This document shows, one piece after another, positions 7,640 through 17,052 of a stretch of DNA of 64,000 nt. Origin of the DNA: Pigmentiphaga aceris. Lineage in GTDB: Bacteria; Pseudomonadota; Gammaproteobacteria; Burkholderiales; Burkholderiaceae_B. The stretch lies in assembly GCF_008119665.1 (NCBI RefSeq), contig NZ_CP043046.1, positions 1,116,001 to 1,180,000 on the forward strand. Direction: 5' to 3'. The position numbers were made by a program, and so were the translations under genes. Within the stretch, counting starts at the first letter, position 1. Each line of letters begins with the position of its first letter. Below the pieces are notes generated by a model. It saw only the letters and a list, made by a program, of their open reading frames with translations, was not told the origin of the DNA and ran no database searches.

Positions 7640-9526
7640 TTACACTGCCCAGCACGCGCAGCCGAGCGCGCCCCAGAACTGCTTGAAGTCTGACACCGGT
7701 GCGTTGCTGCCCCAGGCCGCGCCGTGGGCATGGCCGTGGACATTGCAACTGGTGTCGCAGGCGCACAGGGCGGCCATCCTGGCGGCGGCTGCCGGATCGG
7801 CTTCCTGGTCTTTGCCCCAGGCTGCAAAACCGCCGTAACGGCGCACCGGCGACCAGTCCGGCATGGCGGGCGGCACCGAGGTGTCGTCGAGGCGCGCGAA
7901 CTCGCCCGCGCCGTAAACCACCTTGCCACCAACCAAGGTCAGCAGGGCGGTCGTGCCGGCGATCTCGTCTTCCGTGCAGCGGAAGAAATCGCGGTCCGGC
8001 ACGATAAGGTCGGCCAGTTGACCGGCTTCGATGCGCCCCTTCTTGCCTTGTTCGTTCGAGAACCAGGTGACGTTCTCGGTCCACATGCGCAGCGCGGTGT
8101 CGCGGTCCAGGCAGTTGCGCTGCGGGGTGATGCGCAGGCCACCTACCGTGCGACCGGTGACCAGCCACGACAAGGACACCCACGGGTTGTAGGACGCCAC
8201 ACGCGTGGCATCGGTACCTGCCGACACGTTCACACCTGCCGCCAGAATGCGCGACACGGGCGGCGTGGCTTCGGCGGCAGCCGCGCCGTAGCGTTCCACG
8301 AAGTCTTCGCCTTGATAGGCCATGCGGTGCTGCACGGCCACGCCGCCGCCCAGTTCTGCGATCCGCGCAATCGACTTGTCGGAAATGGTCTCCGCATGGT
8401 CGAAGAACCAGTTCAGGCCAGCCAGCGAAATGTCGCGATTGACCTTCTCGAACACGTCGAGCGCGCGGGTGATGGTTTCGTCGTAAGTAGCGTGCATACG
8501 CCATGGCCAGCGGTTTTCCGCCAGCACGCGCACTACGCCTTCCAGGTCTTCTTCCATCTCGGCCGGCATGTCGGGGCGAGGTTGGCGGAAGTCTTCGAAG
8601 TCAGCGGCCGAGAACACCAGCATTTCGCCTGCGCCGTTGTGGCGGAAATAGTCGTCGCCCTGTTTGTAGGTCGAAGTGGCCGTCCAGTTCAGGAAGTCGG
8701 CCTTTTCTTCTTTGGGCTTTTGCGTGAACAGGTTGTAGGCCAGGCGAATCGTCAGCTGATTGGCATCGGCCAATTGCTGGATCACCTGATAGTCCTCGGG
8801 GTAGTTCTGGAAACCACCACCCGCGTCGATGGCTCCGGTCACGCCCAGGCGATTCAGTTCACGCATGAAATGGCGCGTGGAATTGACCTGGTATTCCGGC
8901 GGCAGCTTCGGACCTTTGGCGAGCGTCGCGTACAGAATCGACGCGCTGGGTTTGGCCAGCAGCAGGCCGGTGGGATTGCCAGCTGCGTCACGCAGAATCT
9001 GTCCGCCCGGGGGTTCCGGCGTGTCGCGGGTGTAGCCCACGGCGCGCAGGGCAGCGCCGTTCAGCAGCGCACGGTCATACAGGTGCAGGATGAACACGGG
9101 CGTATCGGGTGCGACTGCGTTCAGTTCTTCCAGCGTGGGCAGGCGCTTTTCCACGAACTGGTGTTCGGTGAAGCCGCCCACCACGCGCACCCACTGCGGG
9201 GCGGGGGTGATGGCTACCTGGGCCTTCAGCATGGCCATCGCATCGGCCAGGCTGGGTACGCCGTCCCACCGCAATTCCAGATTGAAGTTCAGCCCGCCAC
9301 GAATGATGTGGATGTGGTTGTCGATCAAGCCCGGCAAGACCGGCTTGCCTTTCAGGTCGATGAGGCGCGTGCCGGCACCGGCCAGCGGCAGAATCTCTTC
9401 ATTGCGGCCGACCTGGGTGAAGCGCCCGGCCTGGATCGCGACCGCCTGGGCGACCGGGTTGCTGCGGTCCAGTGTGGTGAACTGGCCGTTGTGCAGAATC
9501 AGGTCTGGCGTCTGGGGTGTGGACAT
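7640..9526 (-). CDS. YtcJ-like amidohydrolase (amidohydrolase 3 family)
   Basis: The 628-aa metal-dependent hydrolase has the amidohydrolase N-terminal beta domain (PDLILHNGQFTTLD), the HxH metal motif in GLIDNHIHIIRGG near residue 75, a WRMHATYDE strand with a further histidine, a FDHAE motif, and an AGTDATRV block carrying the late aspartate. This is the YtcJ/amidohydrolase_3 type, for which few substrates are known. The ATG at 9526 is preceded by GGAAG; a TTG 15 bases further upstream is less likely. The C-terminus (about the last 60 residues) is cysteine- and histidine-containing (CACDTSCNVHGHAHG) and looks like an appended tail. Confidence 0.8.
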   Translation of the reverse strand: MSTPQTPDLILHNGQFTTLDRSNPVAQAVAIQAGRFTQVGRNEEILPLAGAGTRLIDLKGKPVLPGLIDNHIHIIRGGLNFNLELRWDGVPSLADAMAMLKAQVAITPAPQWVRVVGGFTEHQFVEKRLPTLEELNAVAPDTPVFILHLYDRALLNGAALRAVGYTRDTPEPPGGQILRDAAGNPTGLLLAKPSASILYATLAKGPKLPPEYQVNSTRHFMRELNRLGVTGAIDAGGGFQNYPEDYQVIQQLADANQLTIRLAYNLFTQKPKEEKADFLNWTATSTYKQGDDYFRHNGAGEMLVFSAADFEDFRQPRPDMPAEMEEDLEGVVRVLAENRWPWRMHATYDETITRALDVFEKVNRDISLAGLNWFFDHAETISDKSIARIAELGGGVAVQHRMAYQGEDFVERYGAAAAEATPPVSRILAAGVNVSAGTDATRVASYNPWVSLSWLVTGRTVGGLRITPQRNCLDRDTALRMWTENVTWFSNEQGKKGRIEAGQLADLIVPDRDFFRCTEDEIAGTTALLTLVGGKVVYGAGEFARLDDTSVPPAMPDWSPVRRYGGFAAWGKDQEADPAAAARMAALCACDTSCNVHGHAHGAAWGSNAPVSDFKQFWGALGCACWAV

Positions 9527-9537
9527 GGCGTCTTCCT

Positions 9538-9930
9538 TCAAGCGTTGGGGTCGCGGGCAATCGGCGCATCGGCCTTGCCGTCGGTCTTGAGCGGGGTGTT
9601 GGTGTCAGTCTGGGAATCGGACGAGGCGGGCTCGCCCACGTACTGCATCCAGGGCGGGCTGTCGGGCGGCGTGGCGGCCGCGTCGCCGGCCGCAATGGTG
9701 GCACCCGGCAAGTGGCCGAACATGTGAGGCTTGACCTGCTCGTGCCAGGACGTGGCGGCAGGTTGTTTGTCCAGGTAATGCCGGACAAGTGCGGGAATTT
9801 GTTCGCCGGCCAGAATGCCGAGCAGGCCTACCAGGGCAATGATCGGTGGCGCGGGCGAGCGCACGTTCAACAGCCCATACAGCACACCGACCAGCAGGCC
9901 TGCGCCAAGGGACAAGACATACATCTTCAT
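9538..9930 (-). CDS. XapX (DUF1427) domain membrane protein, first gene of operon
   Basis: The 130-aa protein has an N-terminal XapX domain of about 50 residues: two membrane helices with LSLGAGLLVGVLYGLLNVRSPAPP and an ALVGLLGILAGEQ segment. A polar, proline- and aspartate-rich tail of about 75 residues follows. XapX domains are short membrane units of unknown function that often neighbour hydrolases of the YtcJ kind, as here. The ATG at 9930 has a GGGAGG site. Its stop is 11 bp before the amidohydrolase start. Confidence 0.8.
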   Translation of the reverse strand: MKMYVLSLGAGLLVGVLYGLLNVRSPAPPIIALVGLLGILAGEQIPALVRHYLDKQPAATSWHEQVKPHMFGHLPGATIAAGDAAATPPDSPPWMQYVGEPASSDSQTDTNTPLKTDGKADAPIARDPNA

Positions 9931-10116
9931 GGCGAACGCCTCCCAGATTATCGAGCCCCATAGTGCTCGTGATCAGGCGTCCGGTCTTGTTCAGAAGTCA
10001 GGTCGGTGGAACGTTACGGCGGTCCAGAATCTGGAGGGGCCGGGCACCCACCCGATGACCATATCGATTGGCAGACGGCGTTGCGCGCGTCGGTATCGGG
10101 TGGGTGCTGTCTTGGT

Positions 10117-10158
10117 TCTGCGTGCTTGTGTCTGCGTACTTGTGTCTGCGTACTTGTG
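10117..10158. repeat. Three tandem copies of a 14-bp unit
   Basis: TCTGCGTACTTGTG repeats at 10117-10130 (one base different), 10131-10144 and 10145-10158. The array lies directly before the end of the S-formylglutathione hydrolase gene, in the 233-bp gap upstream of the XapX operon. It may affect the XapX operon promoter or simply reflect slippage. Confidence 0.85.
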
Positions 10159-10163
10159 TCTAC

Positions 10164-11009
10164 TTACGCCAGTTGCTTCGCGTGGAAGGCCACGTGGTCG
10201 GCCATGAAGGTCGAGATGAAGTAATAGCCGTGGTCGTAACCCGCCTGGCGGCGCAGCGTCAGCGGTTGGCCGGCCTTGGAGCAGGCCGCTTCGAATGCCT
10301 CAGGCAAAAGCTGGCCGTCTTTCAGGAATTTGTCGTCCAGACCTTGATCGACCAGGATGCCGGCCGGGAAGGGCGCAGACGACTTGTCAGCCATCAGCGC
10401 GCTGGCGTCGTGCGCGGCCCAGCTGCTGCGGTCGGCACCCAGGTAGCCCGTGAATGCCTTCTCGCCCCAGGGGCACTTGCTGGGCGCAGCGATCGGCGCA
10501 AACGCCGATACCGAGCGGAATTTTTCCGGGTGTCGCAGCGCCAGCGTCAGTGCACCGTGGCCACCCATCGAATGGCCGAACACACCGACGCGTGCGGCGT
10601 CCACGCCCAGTTCCCGGGTCACCAGGTCGAACAGTTCATCGGTGATGTAGCTCTCCATCCGGTAATGCTTGGCCCAGGCGGCCTCGGTGGCGTCCAGATA
10701 GAAACCGGCACCTACGCCGAAGTCCCAGCTGTCGGCCTCGCCCGGTACGCCTGCCCCGCGCGGGCTGGTGTCGGGAGCGATCAGGATCAGTCCATGCTCG
10801 GCTGCATATTGTTGTGCGCCGCCCTTGGTGACGAAGGTTTCTTCCGTGCAGGTCAGGCCGGCCAGGTAGAACAGGCCGGGCAGAGGGCCTTGGGCCGCTT
10901 GTTCCGGGACGAAGACGGAAAACCGCATCGGCAGGCCGATGGTGGTGGAGTCGTGCTTGTAGAAACGTTGTTCACCGCCAAAGCAGCGGTGCTTGTTCAG
11001 AAGTTCCAT
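10164..11009 (-). CDS. fghA: S-formylglutathione hydrolase
   Basis: The 281-aa alpha/beta hydrolase of the esterase D family hydrolyses S-formylglutathione to formate and glutathione in the glutathione-dependent formaldehyde pathway. The whole length matches the family: the start MELLNKHRCFGGEQRFYKHDS, the LTCTEETFV and TSPRG blocks, the nucleophile Ser147 in GHSMGG, and the C-terminal DHGYYFISTFMADH block with the catalytic histidine. The usual partner, glutathione-dependent formaldehyde dehydrogenase (frmA/adhC), is not adjacent in this window. Confidence 0.93.
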   Translation of the reverse strand: MELLNKHRCFGGEQRFYKHDSTTIGLPMRFSVFVPEQAAQGPLPGLFYLAGLTCTEETFVTKGGAQQYAAEHGLILIAPDTSPRGAGVPGEADSWDFGVGAGFYLDATEAAWAKHYRMESYITDELFDLVTRELGVDAARVGVFGHSMGGHGALTLALRHPEKFRSVSAFAPIAAPSKCPWGEKAFTGYLGADRSSWAAHDASALMADKSSAPFPAGILVDQGLDDKFLKDGQLLPEAFEAACSKAGQPLTLRRQAGYDHGYYFISTFMADHVAFHAKQLA

Positions 11010-11268
11010 GAGGTTCCTGTGCTGAATAAGGGCGGCACGGGTCGCGCCGAAAGCCTAATGGTAGCTGCATGGCAGTTCCGGGGCGGCAGAGCCGCAATTC
11101 ATCCGATCAGATGATTTTTGCGAATAGTTGTTGCAGGTTGTTGCCGATCGATATCGCGGTGTGGCCTGGGATTTGCCCTTAATTTGTGACATGCCTGCGA
11201 TCGGTGCAAGTTATCGTGTTGCAGCCCGTTACACTGAATATGCCGCCCATTTTCTCTTAGTTGAATCT

Positions 11269-12852
11269 ATGTCAAAGCCTCCTACAAATAATGTTGAGCA
11301 CCTGGTCGATAAGGCGCGTCCTATCGTCACCAAAACTGACATGAAGGGACATATCACCTACGCCAATCCGTCATTCGTGGAGATCAGCGGATTCAGCCGT
11401 GAGGAACTGATCGGGGCCCCCCACAACGTCGTGCGTCACCCCGATATGCCGGCAGAGGCGTTCACGGATCTGTGGAAGACCGTGCTGCGCGGCCAGCCCT
11501 GGCAGGGCATGGTGAAAAATCGCGCCAAGGACGGCGGTTTCTATTGGGTGATGGCGTTTGTGACGCCGCTGTTCGAGGGCGGTCGGCAAGTCGGCTTCAT
11601 GTCGGTGCGCAATGCGCCCTCACGTGCCCAGATCGATCACGCCGCGGCCCTGTACGCGCAGGTGAAAGCGGGTCAGGCCAAGTTCCCGATGACACCCCGC
11701 GCGCGCTGGTGGCATCGCCCGGCACCCGTGGCAGCCAGCTTGGGGGGGATCGGGTTGGCCTTGTTCGCTGGCGCTGCAGCGCTTCCGCATTGGGGCTGGT
11801 CGGCGGGTGGCGCGGCGTGGTTGCTGACAAGCGTCCTGGTGTGGCGCGGGTTGGTCAGCGCGCCGCTGAATGAGGCAATCGACGCCTTGGTCGCCATTGA
11901 ACACGGCGAACTGGATCGTGCCGCCGGTCCGGACGCGCGTTTCGGCCTGGGCAGCTTGCGACTGCATATCGAAGCTGTGCGCATTCATCTGCGATCCACG
12001 CTGTGCGACGTGATGCTGAGCGCGCGTGCCGTCGAGGCCAGTGCTGGTCAGGTCAACGATGAAGTCGCCGCACTGACCACCGCAATCGGTGCCCAGCGCG
12101 ATCGCATCGCCCAGATCGCCAGCGCCGTGCAGCAAATGAGCGTATCCATCCGCGATGCCTCGCAACATACGGCCAGCGCGTTGGCCTTGTCGGAGTCGGC
12201 CATGGCCGATGTCGACGGGGCCGAGAGCAAGATTTCCCAATCGGTGACTGGCACCACATCGGTTGCTGATGCCGTGGGCCGCACCAGCACGCAGGTCGAT
12301 TCCCTGCATACGCTGGTTGCCACCATTACTCGCGTCACCCAGTCGATCAGCGACATCGCCACGCAGACTAGCCTGCTGTCGCTGAACGCCGCTATCGAGG
12401 CGGCACGGGCGGGTGAAGAAGGCCGAGGTTTCGGCGTGGTGGCCGACGAAGTACGTTCCTTGTCCGAACGCACCGCGCGCAGTACCGAAGACATCGGCAA
12501 GGCGCTGGAAGCGATCACCCGCTTTGCCACCGATACCGCCGCGTCGATGCAGGACGCCGTGTCGTCGGTCGCCGTCAGCGGCAACCAGATCCGCGACAGC
12601 GCTGGCTTCTTTGTGCGCGTGCGCGAATCGTCGGGCGCGGCGGTGGACCGCTCGCGTGACATTGCGGGCATGCTGGATCAACAATCGTCGGCGTCACGCG
12701 ACATCGCGGGCAGCATGGACGCAATTTCCGAAGCCGTTGACCGGACCGCCGCGTCAGTCGATGGCCTGGGCACTGCGTCGCACGAATTGCACGACGTGGC
12801 GGGCGAGATTCGCCAGCTGCTGGCCCGCTTCGAAGCGTCAATCTCAAAGTGA
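11269..12852 (+). CDS. Aer-like PAS-containing methyl-accepting chemotaxis protein
   Basis: The 527-aa receptor opens with a cytoplasmic PAS domain (about residues 15-130) with the Aer-like motifs [31 protein letters not shown] and [16 protein letters not shown]. It follows with two hydrophobic segments around residues 150-200, a HAMP-like linker and a signalling coiled coil. The hairpin tip carries the kinase-contact consensus, [24 protein letters not shown]. It should sense redox or energy state through a PAS cofactor (FAD or haem not determined) and signal to CheA/CheW. The start at 11269 gives the usual Aer-type N-terminus; the ribosome site is weak. No other chemotaxis genes are nearby. 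Confidence 0.9.
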   Translation: MSKPPTNNVEHLVDKARPIVTKTDMKGHITYANPSFVEISGFSREELIGAPHNVVRHPDMPAEAFTDLWKTVLRGQPWQGMVKNRAKDGGFYWVMAFVTPLFEGGRQVGFMSVRNAPSRAQIDHAAALYAQVKAGQAKFPMTPRARWWHRPAPVAASLGGIGLALFAGAAALPHWGWSAGGAAWLLTSVLVWRGLVSAPLNEAIDALVAIEHGELDRAAGPDARFGLGSLRLHIEAVRIHLRSTLCDVMLSARAVEASAGQVNDEVAALTTAIGAQRDRIAQIASAVQQMSVSIRDASQHTASALALSESAMADVDGAESKISQSVTGTTSVADAVGRTSTQVDSLHTLVATITRVTQSISDIATQTSLLSLNAAIEAARAGEEGRGFGVVADEVRSLSERTARSTEDIGKALEAITRFATDTAASMQDAVSSVAVSGNQIRDSAGFFVRVRESSGAAVDRSRDIAGMLDQQSSASRDIAGSMDAISEAVDRTAASVDGLGTASHELHDVAGEIRQLLARFEASISK

Positions 12853-12991
12853 TGGGTGGTGGTCACAGTGTGGTCGCCCGATGACCGCGCTGTGACTGCA
12901 GCGGGATGTAAATCCTGGGAGGCATCGCGTTTTCCCGTGGACGGCGCAGGTATGCTGTGCGATTGCGAGTTGAATCGGCCAGGGCGGTAAC

Positions 12992-14464
12992 GTGAGCAAG
13001 ATGTTGGCAACAGGCAATAACGGCAACGGCGTGGTGCGCCGTGCGGCACGACAGGTAATTGGCGCAGGTTTTGCGCTGCTGGTTGCACTCAGTGCTCCAG
13101 TCAAGGCAGCCGATGCGCTGCCGCCCGAATTGGCTCGCGCGCTCGCGCAAACCAAACTGCCAAATTCCGCCGTGTCGGTGGTGGTCGAGGAACTCGACGG
13201 TCGCCGTGTCGCGGCTTTCAACAGCAGCACGCCACGCAATCCGGCCTCGGTGATGAAGCTGGTCACCACCTATTCGGCGCTCGAAGGCCTGGGTCCGGCA
13301 TACACCTGGCGCACCGAATTGCTGGCCTTGCCGCAGCATTGGCCCGGCCCCGACGGCGCGTTGCGCGGGCCGCTTTATCTGCGTGCCAGTGGCGACCCTA
13401 TCCTGCGTATGGAAGACCTGTGGGCCATGCTGCGCGAACTGCGTCTGCACGGCGTTACCCGCCTGCCTGAACTGGTGGTCGACCGTTCCCTGTTCGGTGA
13501 TGTACGTATCGACACCGGGGCGTTCGACGGAGATGCCGCACGCCCTTACAACGCCAGCCCCGACACCTGGATGGTGGGGTTCGGTGCCATCCGCCTGATG
13601 TTCCTGCCTGACGCGGCACAGCGTCGCTGGCGCGTGGTCACCGACCCGGTGCTGCCGAACGTGCGGGTAGAAGGTGCACCTGTCTGGTCCGATGTTGCCT
13701 GCCCCGGTTCTCCGTCGGTTCAGGCCGACCCGGTGATCGATGCGCGCGGCGTCACGCTGCGCCTGTCGGGCACGGTGTCAGGGGATTGCGGCGAATTCAG
13801 CATCTACCGCATTGCTTTGCCGCAGGCCGATCACGCCAGTGCTGTATTGCGCAAGCTATGGGAAGAGATGGGCGGAACCATCGATGGCCCGGTGCGTGTG
13901 GGCGTGGTGCCGCCGGGTGTGATGCCGCTGGCAAGCCATGAATCGCCAGCCCTGGCCGAAGTGATCCGCGACATCAACAAACGCAGCAACAACGTGATGG
14001 CGCGCCAGCTTCTGCTGACCTTGGGTGCCGCCAATCCCACCAGTGGTGCTACCCAACGTGATGGCGCGGCGGCGGTGCATTCGGTCTTGCAGGCGCACGG
14101 CATGGAATTCCCGGAACTGGTGGTGGACAACGGGTCGGGTCTGTCGCGCAATGGGCGGGTGTCGGCCGACAGTCTGGCCAAGCTGCTGAATACCGCGTAC
14201 CACTCGCCGGTCATGCCCGAGTTCATGTCCTCGTTGTCGATCTCCGGCACCGACGGCACGGCGCGTCGCCGCTTGCGTGGCAGCGCCACACTGGGCATGG
14301 CGCATCTGAAGACCGGCACCTTGCGCGACGTGCGTGCCATTGCCGGTTATGTGCTGGCATCCAGCGGCAAACGTTATCTGGTCGTCGGCATGGTCAATCA
14401 CGAAGAAGCCTCGCGCGCCGGCCCGTTCCTGGACGCACTGGTCGCCTGGGTCGCGGCGCGATGA
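12992..14464 (+). CDS. dacB: D-alanyl-D-alanine carboxypeptidase/endopeptidase (PBP4)
   Basis: The 490-aa periplasmic penicillin-binding protein is of the S13 class, which trims or cleaves peptide cross-links in peptidoglycan. All three active-site motifs are present: SxxK at Ser86-Lys89 (PASVMKL), SxN at Ser332-Asn334 (KRSNNVM) and KTG at Lys440 (HLKTGTL). The long insertion between the first two motifs is characteristic of PBP4. An N-terminal signal peptide ends near KAADA. A GTG at 12992 follows AGGGCGG; an ATG at 13001 is a possible alternative start. The stop overlaps the next start in ATGA. Confidence 0.93.
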   Translation: MSKMLATGNNGNGVVRRAARQVIGAGFALLVALSAPVKAADALPPELARALAQTKLPNSAVSVVVEELDGRRVAAFNSSTPRNPASVMKLVTTYSALEGLGPAYTWRTELLALPQHWPGPDGALRGPLYLRASGDPILRMEDLWAMLRELRLHGVTRLPELVVDRSLFGDVRIDTGAFDGDAARPYNASPDTWMVGFGAIRLMFLPDAAQRRWRVVTDPVLPNVRVEGAPVWSDVACPGSPSVQADPVIDARGVTLRLSGTVSGDCGEFSIYRIALPQADHASAVLRKLWEEMGGTIDGPVRVGVVPPGVMPLASHESPALAEVIRDINKRSNNVMARQLLLTLGAANPTSGATQRDGAAAVHSVLQAHGMEFPELVVDNGSGLSRNGRVSADSLAKLLNTAYHSPVMPEFMSSLSISGTDGTARRRLRGSATLGMAHLKTGTLRDVRAIAGYVLASSGKRYLVVGMVNHEEASRAGPFLDALVAWVAAR

Positions 14465-16188
14465 TCGGTATCGGCAGGTGGGGAGCCGCGAAGGCCCACC
14501 TGCCCAGTACCCCAGCACCACGTACCGGCGGCAGTGTCGATGCGTTGGCGGATGTTCGTGCCGATGCGCCACGCGTGAAGCCAGTCCGTACCCGAACCGG
14601 TCTGGCCAGCTGCCTTGCCATCCTGCTGACCAGCGCAGCCGTGTTTGCGGCGACGCCTGCAGCCGTGGCAGAAACCTTGCGCTGGGCGCGCGCCAGCGAT
14701 GCCACCACGCTCGATCCGCACGCCGGCAACACGACGGCCAATCACAGCCTGTTCCATCAGATTTACGAACCGCTGCTGACGCGGGAGCGAGACGGCAGCC
14801 TGCAGCCTGCGCTGGCCACTGCCTGGCAGATGCAGGCAGACCCGACGGTCTGGCACTTCACAATCCGTGAAGGCGTGCGTTTCCACGACGGACAGTTGCT
14901 GAGCGCCGACGACGTGGTGTTCTCGCTTGAACGCGCACGTGCCGCCAGTTCCGACATGAAAAGCTGGCTGGCGACGGTTGCTGAAATTTCCAAACTGGAT
15001 GCGCACACGGTGGTGGTGCGCACCCATCGGGTCAATCCGATCCTGCCCAGCTACCTGGTCCACATCCACATCCTGAATGCGGCCTGGGCGCGGGCCAACC
15101 ATGCCTTGTTGCCCCAGGCACCGGGGCAAGCGTCGTCGCCGTTTGCCGAAACGCATGAAAACGGCACGGGCCCGTATCGCGTGGTGTCGCGCGAGCCTGA
15201 CCGCCGCACGGTGCTGACCCGCTTCGATGCCTACTGGGGACGGGATCGTTTCCCGCTTGGCGTGAGCGACATCATCTGGCTGCCGATCAGCAACGCGGCG
15301 ACCCGCACCAGCGCCTTGATGGCGGGTGAGATCGACTTCCTGCAAGACGTGCCGGTACAGGACGTGTCCCGCCTGGAGCAGCAGCCAGATATCCGCGTGA
15401 CGCGTGGCGCGGAAAACCGCACGGTGTTCTTCGGTTTCAACGTAGGGGACAAGACACTCCGTCGTGGTGATGGCCTGAGCGCCAATCCGCTGGCTGATCT
15501 GCGGGTGCGTCAGGCCTTCAACCTGGCGATTGATCGGGCCAGCATCGTGCGCGTGGTCATGCGTGGCATGGGTCAGCCCACGGGATTGGTAGTGCCGCCG
15601 TCGGTGAACGGCTACTCCGATGCGCTTGACCTGGTGCCGCCTCCCGATCCTGCCGTTGCGCGTACGCTGCTGGCCGAAGCCGGATACCCAGCCGGCTTCC
15701 AGCTGGTGATGAACTGCCCGAATGATCGTTATCTGAACGACGAGGCCATCTGTGTGGCTGTGTCGGGCATGCTGGCCCGGATTGGCGTGAACGTGACCCT
15801 GGAATCCCGGCCGTCTGCCGTCCACTTTGCCAAGGTGCTCAAGCGCGAAACCGATTTCTGGCTGTATGGGTGGAGTGTCCCGACCCTGGATTCGGCCTAC
15901 ATGCTGGACGCGCTTTTTCACAGCAGCGGCAAGGCTTATGGCGCGGCCAACCTGACTGGCTACGCCGATCCCGCCATGGATGCCCGCATCGAATCCCTGT
16001 CCACGGCAGACCTGAGATACCGCAACGCCATGCTGCACAACATCTGGACACGGGCCAATCAGGAGCTGGTCTACCTGCCGATGCACACGCAGGTGCTGCA
16101 TTACGCCACGCGTGCGCGCTTCGACATTCCCATCGATCCCTTCGACATTCCGTTCATCAAGCAGGTGCCACCACCCCGGGTTCCATGA
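14461..16188 (+). CDS. Peptide/nickel-type ABC substrate-binding protein (SBP_bac_5)
   Basis: The 575-aa DppA/OppA-like periplasmic protein has a mature region beginning near ETLRWARASDATTLDPHAG and a long family-5 binding fold (FTIREGVRFHDGQLLSADDVVFSLERA, then NGTGPYRVVSREP). No permease or ATPase gene is adjacent, so it must work with a transporter encoded elsewhere. The N-terminus is odd: about 45 polar residues precede the hydrophobic signal segment, so the true start may lie further in (a GTG at 14575 is in frame). The ATG used here overlaps the dacB stop, implying coupling to a cell-wall enzyme. Cell-wall peptide recycling is one possible role, by inference. Confidence 0.85.
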   Translation: MIGIGRWGAAKAHLPSTPAPRTGGSVDALADVRADAPRVKPVRTRTGLASCLAILLTSAAVFAATPAAVAETLRWARASDATTLDPHAGNTTANHSLFHQIYEPLLTRERDGSLQPALATAWQMQADPTVWHFTIREGVRFHDGQLLSADDVVFSLERARAASSDMKSWLATVAEISKLDAHTVVVRTHRVNPILPSYLVHIHILNAAWARANHALLPQAPGQASSPFAETHENGTGPYRVVSREPDRRTVLTRFDAYWGRDRFPLGVSDIIWLPISNAATRTSALMAGEIDFLQDVPVQDVSRLEQQPDIRVTRGAENRTVFFGFNVGDKTLRRGDGLSANPLADLRVRQAFNLAIDRASIVRVVMRGMGQPTGLVVPPSVNGYSDALDLVPPPDPAVARTLLAEAGYPAGFQLVMNCPNDRYLNDEAICVAVSGMLARIGVNVTLESRPSAVHFAKVLKRETDFWLYGWSVPTLDSAYMLDALFHSSGKAYGAANLTGYADPAMDARIESLSTADLRYRNAMLHNIWTRANQELVYLPMHTQVLHYATRARFDIPIDPFDIPFIKQVPPPRVP

Positions 16189-16320
16189 ACGCTTGACGAC
16201 GCGCAAGCTTGTGCCCCTGCCGAAAAATGTAACCACTCCGAGGCATGCCAGGCGTCCCAGGCCGTAGGTGAGGCTGTATCATCGATCAGGTGATCAACCC
16301 GCGTATCCAGGAGGTGCCAC

Positions 16321-16623
16321 ATGGCAACGAGCAATAAAGAACGAATCATCACCGACGTCAAAGGCGTGCTGGACGACGCAGAAGATCTGTTGAAACAAGC
16401 CGCGACCTCAAGCGGCGATCGCGCCATCGAATTGCGCGAACGTGCACTGGACTCGCTCAAGCGCGGTGCCGAGCATCTGCAAGACCTGCAGGATTCGCTG
16501 GTCGAGCGCAGCCGCGCTGCTGCCCGCGTGACCGACGACTACGTGCACGACAATCCCTGGCGTTCGATTGGCATCGCTGCCACTGCAGGCTTCCTGATCG
16601 GCCTCCTGGTCAATCGTCGATAA
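16321..16623 (+). CDS. YqjD/ElaB-family ribosome- and membrane-associated protein (DUF883)
   Basis: The 100-aa protein is mostly helical and charged (residues 1-75, with repeated leucines suited to a coiled coil), followed by a C-terminal membrane anchor in WRSIGIAATAGFLIGLLVNRR. The arrangement and the DNPWRSIGIAATAGFLIG ending are typical of ElaB/YqjD, which tether ribosomes to the inner membrane in stationary phase in E. coli. An ideal AGGAGGT site precedes the ATG. It heads a three-gene cassette with YqjE-like and hypothetical genes. Confidence 0.9.
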   Translation: MATSNKERIITDVKGVLDDAEDLLKQAATSSGDRAIELRERALDSLKRGAEHLQDLQDSLVERSRAAARVTDDYVHDNPWRSIGIAATAGFLIGLLVNRR

Positions 16624-16635
16624 GCACGACAGACG

Positions 16636-17052
16636 ATGACTGCACCCCGCCACCCACTCTCCGGCTCTTTGCGGGCGCTCGGTGCGACCGTCATCGGCAT
16701 CCTGCGTACTCGCCTCGAACTGCTTGCAGTTGAACTGGCCGAGGAAAAGAATCGCCTGCTGACGATTCTGCTGTGGGCGCTTGGTGGGCTGCTGGCCCTG
16801 GCAATGGGCATCTTGATGTTGTCCTTGCTGGTGGTCGCAGCCTTCTGGGACACCCCGAATCGGCTGACCGCACTTGGTGTGGTGGCAGCCTTGTACTTCC
16901 TGACGGGAGTTGGCGCACTGCTATTCGTGCGCAAGAAGGTTGCTGACGCACCGTTCACGTTCGATGAAACCTTGGCCGAACTTGAGCGCGACCGCCAGGC
17001 ACTTGGTGCCGCCGCCGATGCGCCGACGCCCGCCCGACGAGGTCATCCATGA
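16636..17052 (+). CDS. YqjE-like phage-holin-family membrane protein
   Basis: The 138-aa protein has an amphipathic N-terminal helix and two central membrane segments (ILLWALGGLLALAMGILMLS and ALGVVAALYFLTGVGALLFV), with a charged C-terminus. It matches the phage holin/YqjE family (DUF1469), which despite the name is a chromosomal stress-related family usually found directly after yqjD, as here. Its stop overlaps the following start (ATGA at 17049), so the cassette is co-translated. No phage genes are present. Confidence 0.85.
   Translation: MTAPRHPLSGSLRALGATVIGILRTRLELLAVELAEEKNRLLTILLWALGGLLALAMGILMLSLLVVAAFWDTPNRLTALGVVAALYFLTGVGALLFVRKKVADAPFTFDETLAELERDRQALGAAADAPTPARRGHP

Noticed and set aside
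16636..17052. Prophage remnant because of a holin-family protein
   Set aside because: The protein belongs to the chromosomal YqjE group beside a YqjD-like gene. No phage structural, integrase or lysis genes are present.
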